Of a DNA stretch of 24,732 nt, positions 15,161 to 21,317 are shown piece by piece. Within the stretch, counting starts at the first letter, position 1, and every line of letters begins with the position of its first letter. The position numbers and the translations under genes were made by a program. Below the pieces are notes generated by a model, which made no database searches, was not told where the DNA came from, and was given only the letters and a program-made list of their open reading frames with translations. Source of the DNA: a virus; IMG/VR virus record IMGVR_UViG_3300017788_000162, positions 1-24,732 of that record. One strand, given 5' to 3'.

Positions 15161-15893
15161 TCTTAGCGCCTTCTTCTCGAGCAACTGTTGGTTTTGGTTG
15201 AAAGTACTCAAGTTCCTTTTTGTAAAGCCTAGAGAATTCAGAAAAACTAAACTCAAACTCTTGCTCTGGCATTAAATCTAAAAGTCGGGACTTCTTGGAA
15301 ATGGCCATATAACGACCTTTCTTGATAAAGGCCTCAATAACCACATCAAACATAAAGGCAATTTTCTTATAGGCATCAAATGTGGTTCCTATAACTTGCA
15401 TCTCTGCCCCATACTCTTTTTTAGCATGAGCCGTCACAATGACATTCATGTCTATATCCAACAATAATCCAACGAGCTTTTTAAATTGCATATTGGCACG
15501 TTGATACTCCTCAGCTATCTTTGGTCTTCTGCCAGCATTCTCTATTTTTAAAAGTTCTTCCTCTATGAGGTTGTTATAAATAGTGGTAATCGAATCTATG
15601 ACTAGCGTTTGGTAGGGATGTTGAACGGCAGATAAGGCAACAATTTCTTGGTAAAGCTCATCAAACTTACGCGTATAAAATACAATGCCTTGGTTACGGA
15701 TAATGTTGTCTATGTATTTAGCTCGAGCTACACCGCGTTCAGTGTCGATGTAATAGGGACTATTGAAATGCGTGGAGAAGTAGCTCTTGCCTACACCAGG
15801 CTCGCCAAAGAGAAAAAGCTTTAATCTTCGGTTGGTTTCTTTTGGAGGAACGCCTCTTAATAATGGTTGTATAATATTTGATTGAGCGTTCAT
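15150..15893 (-). CDS. Sak4-like RecA-fold ATPase (AAA_24)
   Basis: The 247-residue protein has the layout of phage Sak4-type single-strand annealing proteins. Walker A is GEPGVGKS (residues 30-37) and Walker B is TLVIDS (96-101). The VIVTAHAKKE segment at 151-160 is the usual motif after the second core strand. An acidic DTERG (50-54) follows the first strands, as in other AAA_24 proteins. Sak4 proteins anneal single-stranded DNA with help from an SSB and drive phage recombination. The same operon encodes an SSB-like protein with an acidic tail about 900 bases downstream. The start overlaps the preceding gene by four bases. Confidence 0.82.
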   Translation of the reverse strand: MNAQSNIIQPLLRGVPPKETNRRLKLFLFGEPGVGKSYFSTHFNSPYYIDTERGVARAKYIDNIIRNQGIVFYTRKFDELYQEIVALSAVQHPYQTLVIDSITTIYNNLIEEELLKIENAGRRPKIAEEYQRANMQFKKLVGLLLDIDMNVIVTAHAKKEYGAEMQVIGTTFDAYKKIAFMFDVVIEAFIKKGRYMAISKKSRLLDLMPEQEFEFSFSEFSRLYKKELEYFQPKPTVAREEGAKNAE

Positions 15894-16216
15894 AACAAAC
15901 TATCCCCTTCTTTTAATAAATACACGCCACCATTCATATAACGAAGCTGAATGTCGTAAACGTTCATTAGTTCGTTTTTTAATATATCTCGCACTTGAAC
16001 GACTGAATAACTACGAGCAAAAGCAATTTCATCAAATGACAAAAATTCAACTACCTGCACTCTTTTTAACAAAGGTGGTTTAAAAGAAACCTTGATTACA
16101 CGTTTGTTGGAACTAGTTTTATTTTTTAAAAGCATTGATGTTTTTTTAAGAGATGCTTTAACAGCATCCACAAGGCGATAGAATCGTTCAGTTGAAACAA
16201 AGCTTTTAATATCCAT
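15890..16216 (-). CDS. Hypothetical 108-residue early protein
   Basis: The start is placed at ATG 16216 (MDIKSFVST), preceded by AAGGAAAG and overlapping the regulator gene's end by eleven bases. A longer frame runs back into the regulator gene and is less likely. The product has a very basic first half (KASLKKTSMLLKNKTSSNKR, about residues 22-41). The C-terminal half is mixed (VEFLSFDEIAFARSYSVVQV, then DIQLRYMNGGVYLLKEGD). The stop overlaps the Sak4-like start. It is not recognisable to me; nucleic-acid binding is suggested only by charge. Confidence 0.55.
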   Translation of the reverse strand: MDIKSFVSTERFYRLVDAVKASLKKTSMLLKNKTSSNKRVIKVSFKPPLLKRVQVVEFLSFDEIAFARSYSVVQVRDILKNELMNVYDIQLRYMNGGVYLLKEGDSLL

Positions 16217-17090
16217 TGCACACTTTCCTTTTGTGGCTTGAAAGCCATATGTTAAGAAGTTCCTGTTGTTGTTCTTTAGGGGACTTGGAAAGTTGAAAAG
16301 CTTTGTTAATAGAAACCAATTCATGATTCATTGCATAAACCAGCTCTTGAATACCTTGTAAGCAAACTTTCATTGCACGTATGTAGCTATCTCTACTGGA
16401 TAAACCCACTATTTTGGCTATTTTTTGATCAATTTTTCCCCTAACTTCGGAGCATTTGCGCCTAAGCTGCCCATTATTTTTGTCATTTTTTAAGTTTTCG
16501 TTTCCTAAATTAGAGACAAGATCCGTTCGCTCACCCTGATGGCTGCCTGCCAACTCTTTTAAACTCAAACCAACATCAACTCTTTCGTTAATTAAAAAGT
16601 CGACACTAATGTCTTGCAGAGTTCGCATTTCTAGCAACAATACTTCCAAGTCCAACACAGAAACCAATGCTTTCCTTTTCCCTTCTGCTCTAAGTTTTTC
16701 TATTTGAGACCATCCAGAAATTAATCTTCCATTAACATCTACAATAATTCGGCTTTCAAAACAATTTGATGTTATGGAATTTTTAATAACAATTTCATCC
16801 AACAACATTTCAATGGTATTTAATTGCTTTGTGTTTTGCCACTGCCTCATTATTCTATTTTCCTCTTCAGTAAACGGGGATAAACGTTCAATACTTATTC
16901 CTGTTAATACTTCTGTTTTTGCTAAAAAAGGAAATGAAACTTTCGCTTTTTCATTGTTCATCCAATCTCTAGCAGTTTCTCTTGGCACACCTACTGCATC
17001 CGCATAAGCTTGTATCGTTACAAATTTATAAAGCACTTCGCCCCATGCCTTAGATCGAATTTCACTTTTACTCCGCTCAATAAAAATCAT
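16206..17090 (-). CDS. DNA-binding regulator with Cro-like HTH and ParB-like region
   Basis: This 294-residue protein heads the leftward operon. Residues 22-52 look like a helix-turn-helix (FVTIQAYADAVGVPRETARD, then WMNNEKAKVSF). Residues 115-150 resemble the ParB/Srx N-terminal fold (IIVDVNGRLISGWSQIEKLR, then VSVLDLEVLLLE). Residues 174-248 contain GSHQGERTDLVSN and DQKIAKIVGLSSRDSYIRAM, similar to the central helices of ParB-like and plasmid regulator proteins. This suggests a two-part DNA-binding protein rather than a plain repressor. It is the first gene after a control region with an inverted repeat CAACGA-N6-TCGTTG about 20 bases upstream, so autoregulation is plausible. ATG 17090 has AAAGGA immediately before it, an unusually close spacing. 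Confidence 0.6.
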   Translation of the reverse strand: MIFIERSKSEIRSKAWGEVLYKFVTIQAYADAVGVPRETARDWMNNEKAKVSFPFLAKTEVLTGISIERLSPFTEEENRIMRQWQNTKQLNTIEMLLDEIVIKNSITSNCFESRIIVDVNGRLISGWSQIEKLRAEGKRKALVSVLDLEVLLLEMRTLQDISVDFLINERVDVGLSLKELAGSHQGERTDLVSNLGNENLKNDKNNGQLRRKCSEVRGKIDQKIAKIVGLSSRDSYIRAMKVCLQGIQELVYAMNHELVSINKAFQLSKSPKEQQQELLNIWLSSHKRKVCNGY

Positions 17091-17108
17091 TCCTTTGTCC
17101 TTAATTCA

Positions 17109-17126
17109 CAACGAGACAAATCGTTG
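17109..17126. promoter_or_regulatory. Inverted-repeat operator candidate 1
   Basis: CAACGA (17109-17114) and TCGTTG (17121-17126) form a 6-bp perfect dyad with a 6-base spacer. It lies just upstream of the leftward regulator gene, a natural place for a repressor site. A related dyad is at 17338. Confidence 0.4.
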
Positions 17127-17185
17127 ATCCCATCCATTTTGTTTTAGTGAAATCCGTTTCTGAGCACCTTAAACAATTAACCCAT

Positions 17186-17208
17186 AAAAAAGCGGCGGTG
17201 TGCCGCCG
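17186..17208 (-). terminator. Intrinsic terminator, leftward
   Basis: A 6-bp GC-only stem, CGGCGG/CCGCCG (17193-17198 with 17203-17208) and a four-base loop, is followed on the - strand by a T-run (complement of the A-run 17186-17191). It would stop leftward transcripts coming from the right before they enter the regulator operon. This insulates the early promoter. Confidence 0.7.
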
Positions 17209-17337
17209 TCTTTCGCATATGAACGCTAGTTTGATTACTGGCCAATTAAGTTGTTTTAATACCTTACGGTTTTTAGATATTCTTATCGAGGTTGAAATTC
17301 TATTAGCGGACAGGTAATATAGATGGTGTCAATTCTC

Positions 17338-17353
17338 CAACGACAATTCGTTA
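17338..17353. promoter_or_regulatory. Inverted-repeat operator candidate 2
   Basis: CAACGA (17338-17343) and TCGTTA (17348-17353) repeat the dyad seen at 17109, with a four-base spacer. The pair brackets the control region and may bind the same regulator. It also lies just ahead of a terminator stem, so it could instead be part of RNA structure. Confidence 0.3.
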
Positions 17354-17356
17354 TTT

Positions 17357-17386
17357 CCCCACCCAATCCCTGGGTGGGGATCTTTT
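17357..17386 (+). terminator. Intrinsic terminator, rightward
   Basis: CCCCACCCA (17357-17365) pairs perfectly with TGGGTGGGG (17371-17379) across a five-base loop and is followed by ATCTTTT. The 9-bp GC-rich stem is the strongest hairpin in the window. It ends a rightward transcript that must begin within about 150 bases upstream, because all genes to its left run leftward. Confidence 0.75.
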
Positions 17387-17420
17387 AAATTACTTAAAAG
17401 CAAAATGGCAAAACTTAAAC

Positions 17421-17669
17421 ATGGCACCTCCAAAGAAAATCGATGAAACAACTTTGATAGGTATTAAATTTGGACTTCTTACTATTGAAAAAGCCTGGAG
17501 AGACGAACAAAAACAAATCATTGTGAATTGCCGGTGTGATTGCGATCGACACTGGCAAGGGATTTATAGTGCTCTACGTAGCTCTAAAGTGAAGTCCTGT
17601 GGCTGTAATACCAAAAAACGCACCCAGCACTGGCTCAACTTCTCCATCAACCCAAGGAACAAACTTTAA
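17421..17669 (+). pseudogene. Fragment of HNH-associated Cys-rich DNA-binding protein
   Basis: An 82-residue frame contains the Cys-rich module often found before HNH domains in homing endonucleases: LIGIKFGLLTIEKAWRD, then VNCRCDCDRHWQG and VKSCGCNTKKR. The same module, with diverged sequence, opens the intact homing enzyme at 11434-12036. Here the frame stops right after the second Cys pair and no HNH part follows. There is no clear ribosome-binding site, and a strong terminator lies 35 bases upstream. This looks like a truncated relic, although a small stand-alone zinc protein cannot be excluded. Confidence 0.55.
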
Positions 17670-17746
17670 CCTATAGAAAAATTGCTACGATGGCGCTACT
17701 ATTGTAGGTTGCGCTATTATTTCTAAAGCAGGTAGATATTAAGTCA

Positions 17747-19195
17747 GTGATTAAATCTTTAGAAACTTCTGCTCATTTTAACGATGAGCATAAACCTTAC
17801 CCAACTGAGGCACTCCCCGCTATTATTCGTCATGCGGTATTAAACTACCATGAATATGGCCAACAACCTTTACCTCTCATTGCTTGTAGTGCTTTAGCGA
17901 ATGTATCACTGGCTTGCCAATCAGCCGCTAACGTTATGCGCGATAATTTATTAACCAGTCCTATCTCACTTTATTTTTTAGTCATTGCCGCTTCTGGAGA
18001 ACGCAAAAGCGCTGCCGATAGTGCTTTTGGAAAATCCATCCGGCAATGGGAGAAAAATATTCGAGAAGAATTATTGCCCGAAGTTAGAACTGCGCAAGCC
18101 AAACATCAAGCTTGGAAAATTACCAAAAATGCTTTGTTACTAAAAATTAAAAACACGTTTAAAGATAAAGACAGGCAGATGTTAGAAAAGACTCTTATCA
18201 AGCTAGTAGAATCAGAGCCCCTAGTGCCTTTATTGCCTACTCTATTCTTTGAAGATGCGACACAAGAAGCTTTAACCGAACATTTAGCACATGGTTGGCC
18301 CAGTGCCTCTTTATGGAGTGACGAAGGTGGAATTGTATTAAGCAGTCAAGGATTAAAAGCCAATACCACTAAATTCGTAACCACTCTAAATGGATTATGG
18401 GATGGAAAATCTTTTAGCATTCATCGTAAAACTTCTCGCAGTTTTACCGTGAGCCACAGACGCTTAACACTCAACATTATGGTACAACCGATGATATTAC
18501 AACAACTGCTTGCCCGTGGCGCTGAAATCAGTCGTCACAGCGGCTTCTTAGCGCGTACCTTAATGGCCTGCCCAGAAAGCAGTATGGGAACCCGTTATTA
18601 CAAAGAGCCGCCTACTTCTTTAGGCAGTTTAAAAGCATTTTGGCAAAGAATTACGGATTGCTTAAATTTATCCCTGGTTCTAGACAAAGACGGCTGTGAG
18701 TCTATTCCGACCTTGAAGTTCTCGCCTGCTGCTAAAAAAGTCTGGACGTCCTTTTTTAACGGTGTTGAAAGCGGTTTAAAAAACCCGAGCAAATGGTTAT
18801 TAATAAAGGATTTTGCCAGTAAGTCCGCAGAAAATGTTGCCCGGTTAGCTGCTCTTTTGCATCTGTTTGAAGGGAAAAATGGCGATATCAGCCCAGCTAC
18901 CATTGAAAATGCTATACAAATTGTAGAATGGCATTTATGGGAAGCACGTCGTTTATTTGGAACCAAGCTCTTATCTTCGATGGAAAAAGATTCCGTGAAC
19001 TTACTGCAATGGATCAAAGACAAAAAACTACGGCAAACCACTCTACGCCATCTACAACAATTTAGTCCATTACGGGACAGACAAAAACTTGATAAAGCCA
19101 TTGAGTATTTAGTGGAAACCCAACAACTCTCCGAAAAAAAATTAAGCAGTCGAACTCGCTTGATTATTTACTCCAATTCCACAAACAAAAAATAG
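17747..19195 (+). CDS. DUF3987 / YfjI-like protein
   Basis: The 482-residue protein resembles DUF3987 (YfjI) proteins, which occur in phages, satellites and plasmids, often beside primase or replication genes. Recognisable parts are PTEALPAIIRHAVLNYHEYG (about residues 19-38), ISLYFLVIAASGERKSAADS (about 73-92, a position comparable to a P-loop but without a full Walker A), LFFEDATQEALTEHLA (about 165-180) and SLWSDEGGIVLSS (about 186-198). The C-terminal helices (ENVARLAALLHLFEG and EWHLWEARRLF) are typical of the family. Translation starts at GTG 17747; the site upstream (AGGTAG) is weak and distant. The biochemical role of the family is not established. It stands alone on this strand, facing the leftward rep gene. 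Confidence 0.72.
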   Translation: MIKSLETSAHFNDEHKPYPTEALPAIIRHAVLNYHEYGQQPLPLIACSALANVSLACQSAANVMRDNLLTSPISLYFLVIAASGERKSAADSAFGKSIRQWEKNIREELLPEVRTAQAKHQAWKITKNALLLKIKNTFKDKDRQMLEKTLIKLVESEPLVPLLPTLFFEDATQEALTEHLAHGWPSASLWSDEGGIVLSSQGLKANTTKFVTTLNGLWDGKSFSIHRKTSRSFTVSHRRLTLNIMVQPMILQQLLARGAEISRHSGFLARTLMACPESSMGTRYYKEPPTSLGSLKAFWQRITDCLNLSLVLDKDGCESIPTLKFSPAAKKVWTSFFNGVESGLKNPSKWLLIKDFASKSAENVARLAALLHLFEGKNGDISPATIENAIQIVEWHLWEARRLFGTKLLSSMEKDSVNLLQWIKDKKLRQTTLRHLQQFSPLRDRQKLDKAIEYLVETQQLSEKKLSSRTRLIIYSNSTNKK

Positions 19196-19233
19196 AGGCG
19201 GTGCACTTTTTTAAACTGTCGCATGCTACGCTG

Positions 19234-19311
19234 CTACGCACGCAAAAATAGCCATGTTTTAAGTGGCCAATCTCGTGCTACATCATGACCACAATTGCTA
19301 CATTTGCTCAT
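19234..19311 (-). CDS. 25-residue zinc-knuckle-like micro-ORF
   Basis: A 25-codon ORF begins 24 bases after the rep stop codon, with GGGAAAG eight bases before ATG 19311. It starts MSKCSNCGHDVARDW, a C-x-x-C-G knuckle as in zinc ribbons, and ends in a hydrophobic WLFLRA. Only one Cys pair is present, so it would need to dimerise or be the remnant of a larger zinc ribbon. It is too short for composition tests; the ribosome-binding site and position are its main support. Confidence 0.35.
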   Translation of the reverse strand: MSKCSNCGHDVARDWPLKTWLFLRA

Positions 19312-19335
19312 CGCGTTCTTTCCCGTTACTGAACG

Positions 19336-20349
19336 CTATCTTGCCCTACCAATTAAGCTCATCAGCATTTTAAACCACGTTCCATCGATGAAATCCTCGC
19401 CTAAAAAGTTTATGCCATTAGCATCAAGAATTTTATCGTAATGGGCATTTTTTGTGAGTGCGTACTCAAAACACCGTTGTTTTTCTTCCTGCGTTAAAGA
19501 CTGGTACCAGGTGATATTTTCCTCATGGATGGGGAAAATGGGTTCTGAAGGTTTATTTGAGGCTTCCTCGTCTTCGTCTTCCTTTGGAGCAGGTGGCATC
19601 CAATCAAAGCTGATAGCTTTGTTCAAATAAGCCCCTGGATTTTTAGCGTTAGCAGACTTCGTGAGCTCAATTTTTTGTTGTAAGTACTCCAATCCGTGCT
19701 TTTTAAGCCAGCTCTCCATGAGGACCTTCGAGACTGCCCACCCTCTCACCGTGTTTATCAAATCAACAACAACAGAGCCATCAGGCTCCAACTGAGGCTG
19801 TTGGGTAGGTTCGGGTTTTGGTTCAAGTTGAGGCAGTTTAATAACCTTACATGGTTTGTTGTTGTTCTCTGTAGTAATCTCTGTTGTAGTCTCTGGTATA
19901 GAGGGGATCAATTTGATCCCACCATGAGATCGTTTTGATCCCACCATGGGATCAATTTGATCCGATGTACCTATCTCCAAACTGTCCAGTTTTTCGTAAT
20001 CGATGCTATACCATTTAGTACGATCAGTGATAAGTCTATTAAAACCGGTTGTGGCTATGAGTACACCGATTTTTTCCAGGCTCAAACTGGTCCGCTTGAT
20101 AGTGGGTAAGCTCCAAAATGGAAATTCCTTTTGCCACTCAGCATAAGTTTTATATACCCAGGTGCGCCCCTCCCTTACATTCTTGTTCATTGGGTTGGAA
20201 ATCCAATAATGGACTTGTTGAAGCATTAGAGCCTCGTTAAGCCCTATCTTCACAGCCAAGGTGGGTAGTACTTGAAGCGGGGATTCCGATATTAGCAATT
20301 TGCTATGGGTCCTATAGGTTGGTTGTATTTCTTGTGTATTCGTAGGCAT
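19336..20349 (-). CDS. Plasmid-type replication initiator with winged helix (Rep)
   Basis: The 337-residue protein opens with a replication-protein pattern widespread in phages and plasmids: LLISESPLQVLPTLAVKIGL (about residues 18-37), NEALMLQQVHYWIS, GRTWVYKTYAEWQKEFPFWS (about 61-80), TIKRTSLSLEKIGVLIATTG and RTKWYSIDYEKL. This is a winged-helix DNA-binding domain ending near residue 120. A Gln/Pro/Glu-rich linker (about 120-200) follows. The C-terminal domain contains VSKVLMESWLKKHGLEYLQQ and AKNPGAYLNKAISFDW, as in helicase-loading Rep proteins. ATG 20349 has AAGGAG nine bases upstream. Three DNA iterons lie in the linker-coding part. Its neighbour is a parAB operon, so it probably runs the plasmid-state replicon, distinct from the O/P pair. 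Confidence 0.75.
   Translation of the reverse strand: MPTNTQEIQPTYRTHSKLLISESPLQVLPTLAVKIGLNEALMLQQVHYWISNPMNKNVREGRTWVYKTYAEWQKEFPFWSLPTIKRTSLSLEKIGVLIATTGFNRLITDRTKWYSIDYEKLDSLEIGTSDQIDPMVGSKRSHGGIKLIPSIPETTTEITTENNNKPCKVIKLPQLEPKPEPTQQPQLEPDGSVVVDLINTVRGWAVSKVLMESWLKKHGLEYLQQKIELTKSANAKNPGAYLNKAISFDWMPPAPKEDEDEEASNKPSEPIFPIHEENITWYQSLTQEEKQRCFEYALTKNAHYDKILDANGINFLGEDFIDGTWFKMLMSLIGRAR
19866..19901. repeat. Three 12-bp tandem repeats next to iterons
   Basis: The units TCTCTGTAGTAA, TCTCTGTTGTAG and TCTCTGGTATAG run head to tail and end two bases before the 22-bp iterons. Because 12 is a multiple of three they also encode a repetitive peptide (ETTTEITTE), so selection could act on protein or DNA. 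Their place beside the iterons suggests they belong to the origin. Confidence 0.55.
19904..19964. other. Candidate plasmid origin: three 22-bp palindromic iterons
   Basis: Three copies start at 19904, 19926 and 19948. Each is a 17-bp unit separated by ACCAT: GGGATCAATTTGATCCC (perfect palindrome), GAGATCGTTTTGATCCC and GGGATCAATTTGATCCG. The 22-bp period equals two helical turns and is not a multiple of three. The encoded peptide is therefore not repetitive, and the repeat must be kept at the DNA level. Rep-binding iterons are the natural reading. Confidence 0.75.
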
Positions 20350-20386
20350 AAGTCTTACTCCTTATAAAAAAAATAATTTAAGGTGC

Positions 20387-20415
20387 TTGACTTGTTTTAG
20401 CGTAAAAAATACTAT
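20387..20415 (+). promoter_or_regulatory. Strong sigma70-like promoter for small RNA
   Basis: TTGACT (20387-20392) and TACTAT (20410-20415) are spaced by exactly 17 bases, the best-spaced promoter in this gap. It points rightward, away from the rep gene and into a hairpin-rich segment with no ORF. The -10 lies in the palindrome TACTATAGTA. Confidence 0.65.
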
Positions 20416-20419
20416 AGTA

Positions 20420-20523
20420 CCGTTAGCCGGCCAAAACTAACGGGACTCTATAATAAAAAATTTTATGCTTGGAGTTAGCCAAACACATTTAACTAGGGGA
20501 ATTAAACCGCCCCTTTTTATTTT
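20420..20523 (+). ncRNA. Candidate ~100-nt structured RNA between rep and parA
   Basis: The predicted transcript begins with a hairpin CCGTTAG/CTAACGG (20420-20426 with 20437-20443, ten-base loop), which would cap its 5' end. It continues with a weaker stem AGTTA/TAACT (20473-20477 with 20490-20494) and closes with a terminator. No ORF with a ribosome-binding site lies inside. Plasmid copy-number and incompatibility RNAs are about this size and are encoded next to rep. If the leftward rep mRNA starts to the right of 20420, this RNA would be antisense to its leader. That role is inferred. Confidence 0.5.
20495..20523 (+). terminator. Intrinsic terminator of candidate RNA
   Basis: AGGGG (20495-20499) pairs with CCCCT (20510-20514) across a ten-base loop and runs into TTTTTATTTT. 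The stem is short but GC-rich and the T-run is good. It separates the candidate RNA from the parA promoter further right. Confidence 0.6.
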
Positions 20524-20567
20524 CTATTCATAAAACCTCCATTAGGCGAATACATGGATCCTGCCTT

Positions 20568-20632
20568 ATTTTTTTAAATTTGTACATATTTTTTTAAACT
20601 TATTATCTTAAATAATTATTTACATTTTTAAG
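20568..20632. other. AT-rich repeat region, candidate centromere/operator of par locus
   Basis: ATTTTTTTAAA occurs at 20568-20578 and 20588-20598, twenty bases apart. It is followed by the 26-bp element at 20607-20632, whose core AAATAATTATTT is a perfect palindrome. In ParF/ParG-type systems the centromere lies upstream of the operon and is made of short AT-rich repeats bound by the ribbon-helix-helix protein. The location fits that arrangement. Confidence 0.5.
20607..20632. repeat. 26-bp repeat, left copy, overlapping parA promoter
   Basis: The copy reads CTTAAATAATTATTT, then ACA, then TTTTTAAG. It covers the parA -35 hexamer, so a protein bound here would repress the operon. The second copy is at 21525-21550, and 23 of 26 positions are the same. 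Confidence 0.65.
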
Positions 20633-20647
20633 TCTACATTGTAAAAT
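20619..20647 (+). promoter_or_regulatory. parA promoter
   Basis: TTTACA (20619-20624) and TAAAAT (20642-20647) are 17 bases apart, upstream of the parA ribosome-binding site GAGGTGG (20661-20667). The -35 lies within the 26-bp repeat, as expected of an autoregulated partition operon. Confidence 0.65.
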
Positions 20648-20670
20648 AGAATTAAATTTAGAGGTGGTTT

Positions 20671-21312
20671 ATGATTATAGGAATTCTTAATCAAAAAGGT
20701 GGCGTAGGTAAGACAACGCTATCACTTAGTATTGCTCATCAGCTTAATAGAATAAATAATTCCAAGGTGCTAGTTGTTGACTCAGATCCTCAACAAAGTT
20801 CTCTAAATTGGTCAGAAGTAAGAGAAAGAACTCCTCCTTTTGACGTAATTGGCTTTTCCAAGAAATCTTTACATAGAGACTTACCTTCAATTGCAGTTAA
20901 TTACGATTTTATAATTATTGATGGTCCTCCAAGAGTTACCGAGGTGGCGCGCTCTTGTATTATGGCTTCTGACATAATAGTTGTACCATGCACACCGAGC
21001 CCTTATGATATATGGGCATCATCAGAAACTTTGACTTTAATAACAGAATCAAAGGTATATAAAGAAAAACTTAAATATGTTTTTGCGATTAACCGTAAAA
21101 TCATAAATACGGCTATTGGGAGAGATGTAACTAGCGCATTACAAGAACTAGATGCCCCAGTTCTACAATCACATGTATGTCAGAGGGTTATATATGCTGA
21201 AACAGCTGCATCAGGCCTAACAGTTTTTGATTTAGAACCGGAAGGAAAAGCAGCCCAAGAAATTGTAAGTTTAGTAAATGAAGTAATTGCATTTTTTAAT
21301 TCTGATAGGTAA
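20671..21312 (+). CDS. ParA-family partition ATPase (ParF-like)
   Basis: The 213-residue protein is a short ParA of the type Ib (ParF) class, lacking the N-terminal DNA-binding domain of larger ParA proteins. The deviant Walker A is KGGVGKTT (residues 9-16), with the signature Lys at 9. Walker A' / switch residues follow in VVDSDPQQSS (35-44), and Walker B is FIIIDGPP (80-87). Residues 94-110 (SCIMASDIIVVPCTPSP) are typical of the family. These ATPases move or space plasmid copies over the nucleoid so that each daughter cell receives one. The gene starts the operon, four bases short of its ribbon-helix-helix partner. A ParA in a phage genome argues for a plasmid-like prophage. Confidence 0.9.
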   Translation: MIIGILNQKGGVGKTTLSLSIAHQLNRINNSKVLVVDSDPQQSSLNWSEVRERTPPFDVIGFSKKSLHRDLPSIAVNYDFIIIDGPPRVTEVARSCIMASDIIVVPCTPSPYDIWASSETLTLITESKVYKEKLKYVFAINRKIINTAIGRDVTSALQELDAPVLQSHVCQRVIYAETAASGLTVFDLEPEGKAAQEIVSLVNEVIAFFNSDR

Positions 21313-21317
21313 GCAAG

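Larger units (their letters stand above)
17231..17386 (+). ncRNA. Candidate small RNA with own promoter and terminator
   Basis: A promoter-like pair, TTGATT (17231-17236) and TTTAAT (17255-17260) at 18 bases, is followed about 100 bases later by a strong intrinsic terminator. The transcribed part (about 17267-17386) has no worthwhile ORF and contains short dyads. One of these is the CAACGA/TCGTT repeat at 17338-17353. It may be a regulatory RNA or a short attenuated leader of the rightward genes. RNA evidence is lacking. Confidence 0.35.

Noticed and set aside
18598-19101. Leftward 167-codon frame inside the DUF3987 gene
   Set aside because: It lies wholly opposite a recognised family member, has no start signal and its translation is Ser/Cys/Arg-rich as typical of antisense shadows.
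19866-19964. CRISPR array
   Set aside because: The units are 12 and 22 bases with no variable spacers of 25-40 bases and lie within a coding gene; origin-type iterons explain them better.
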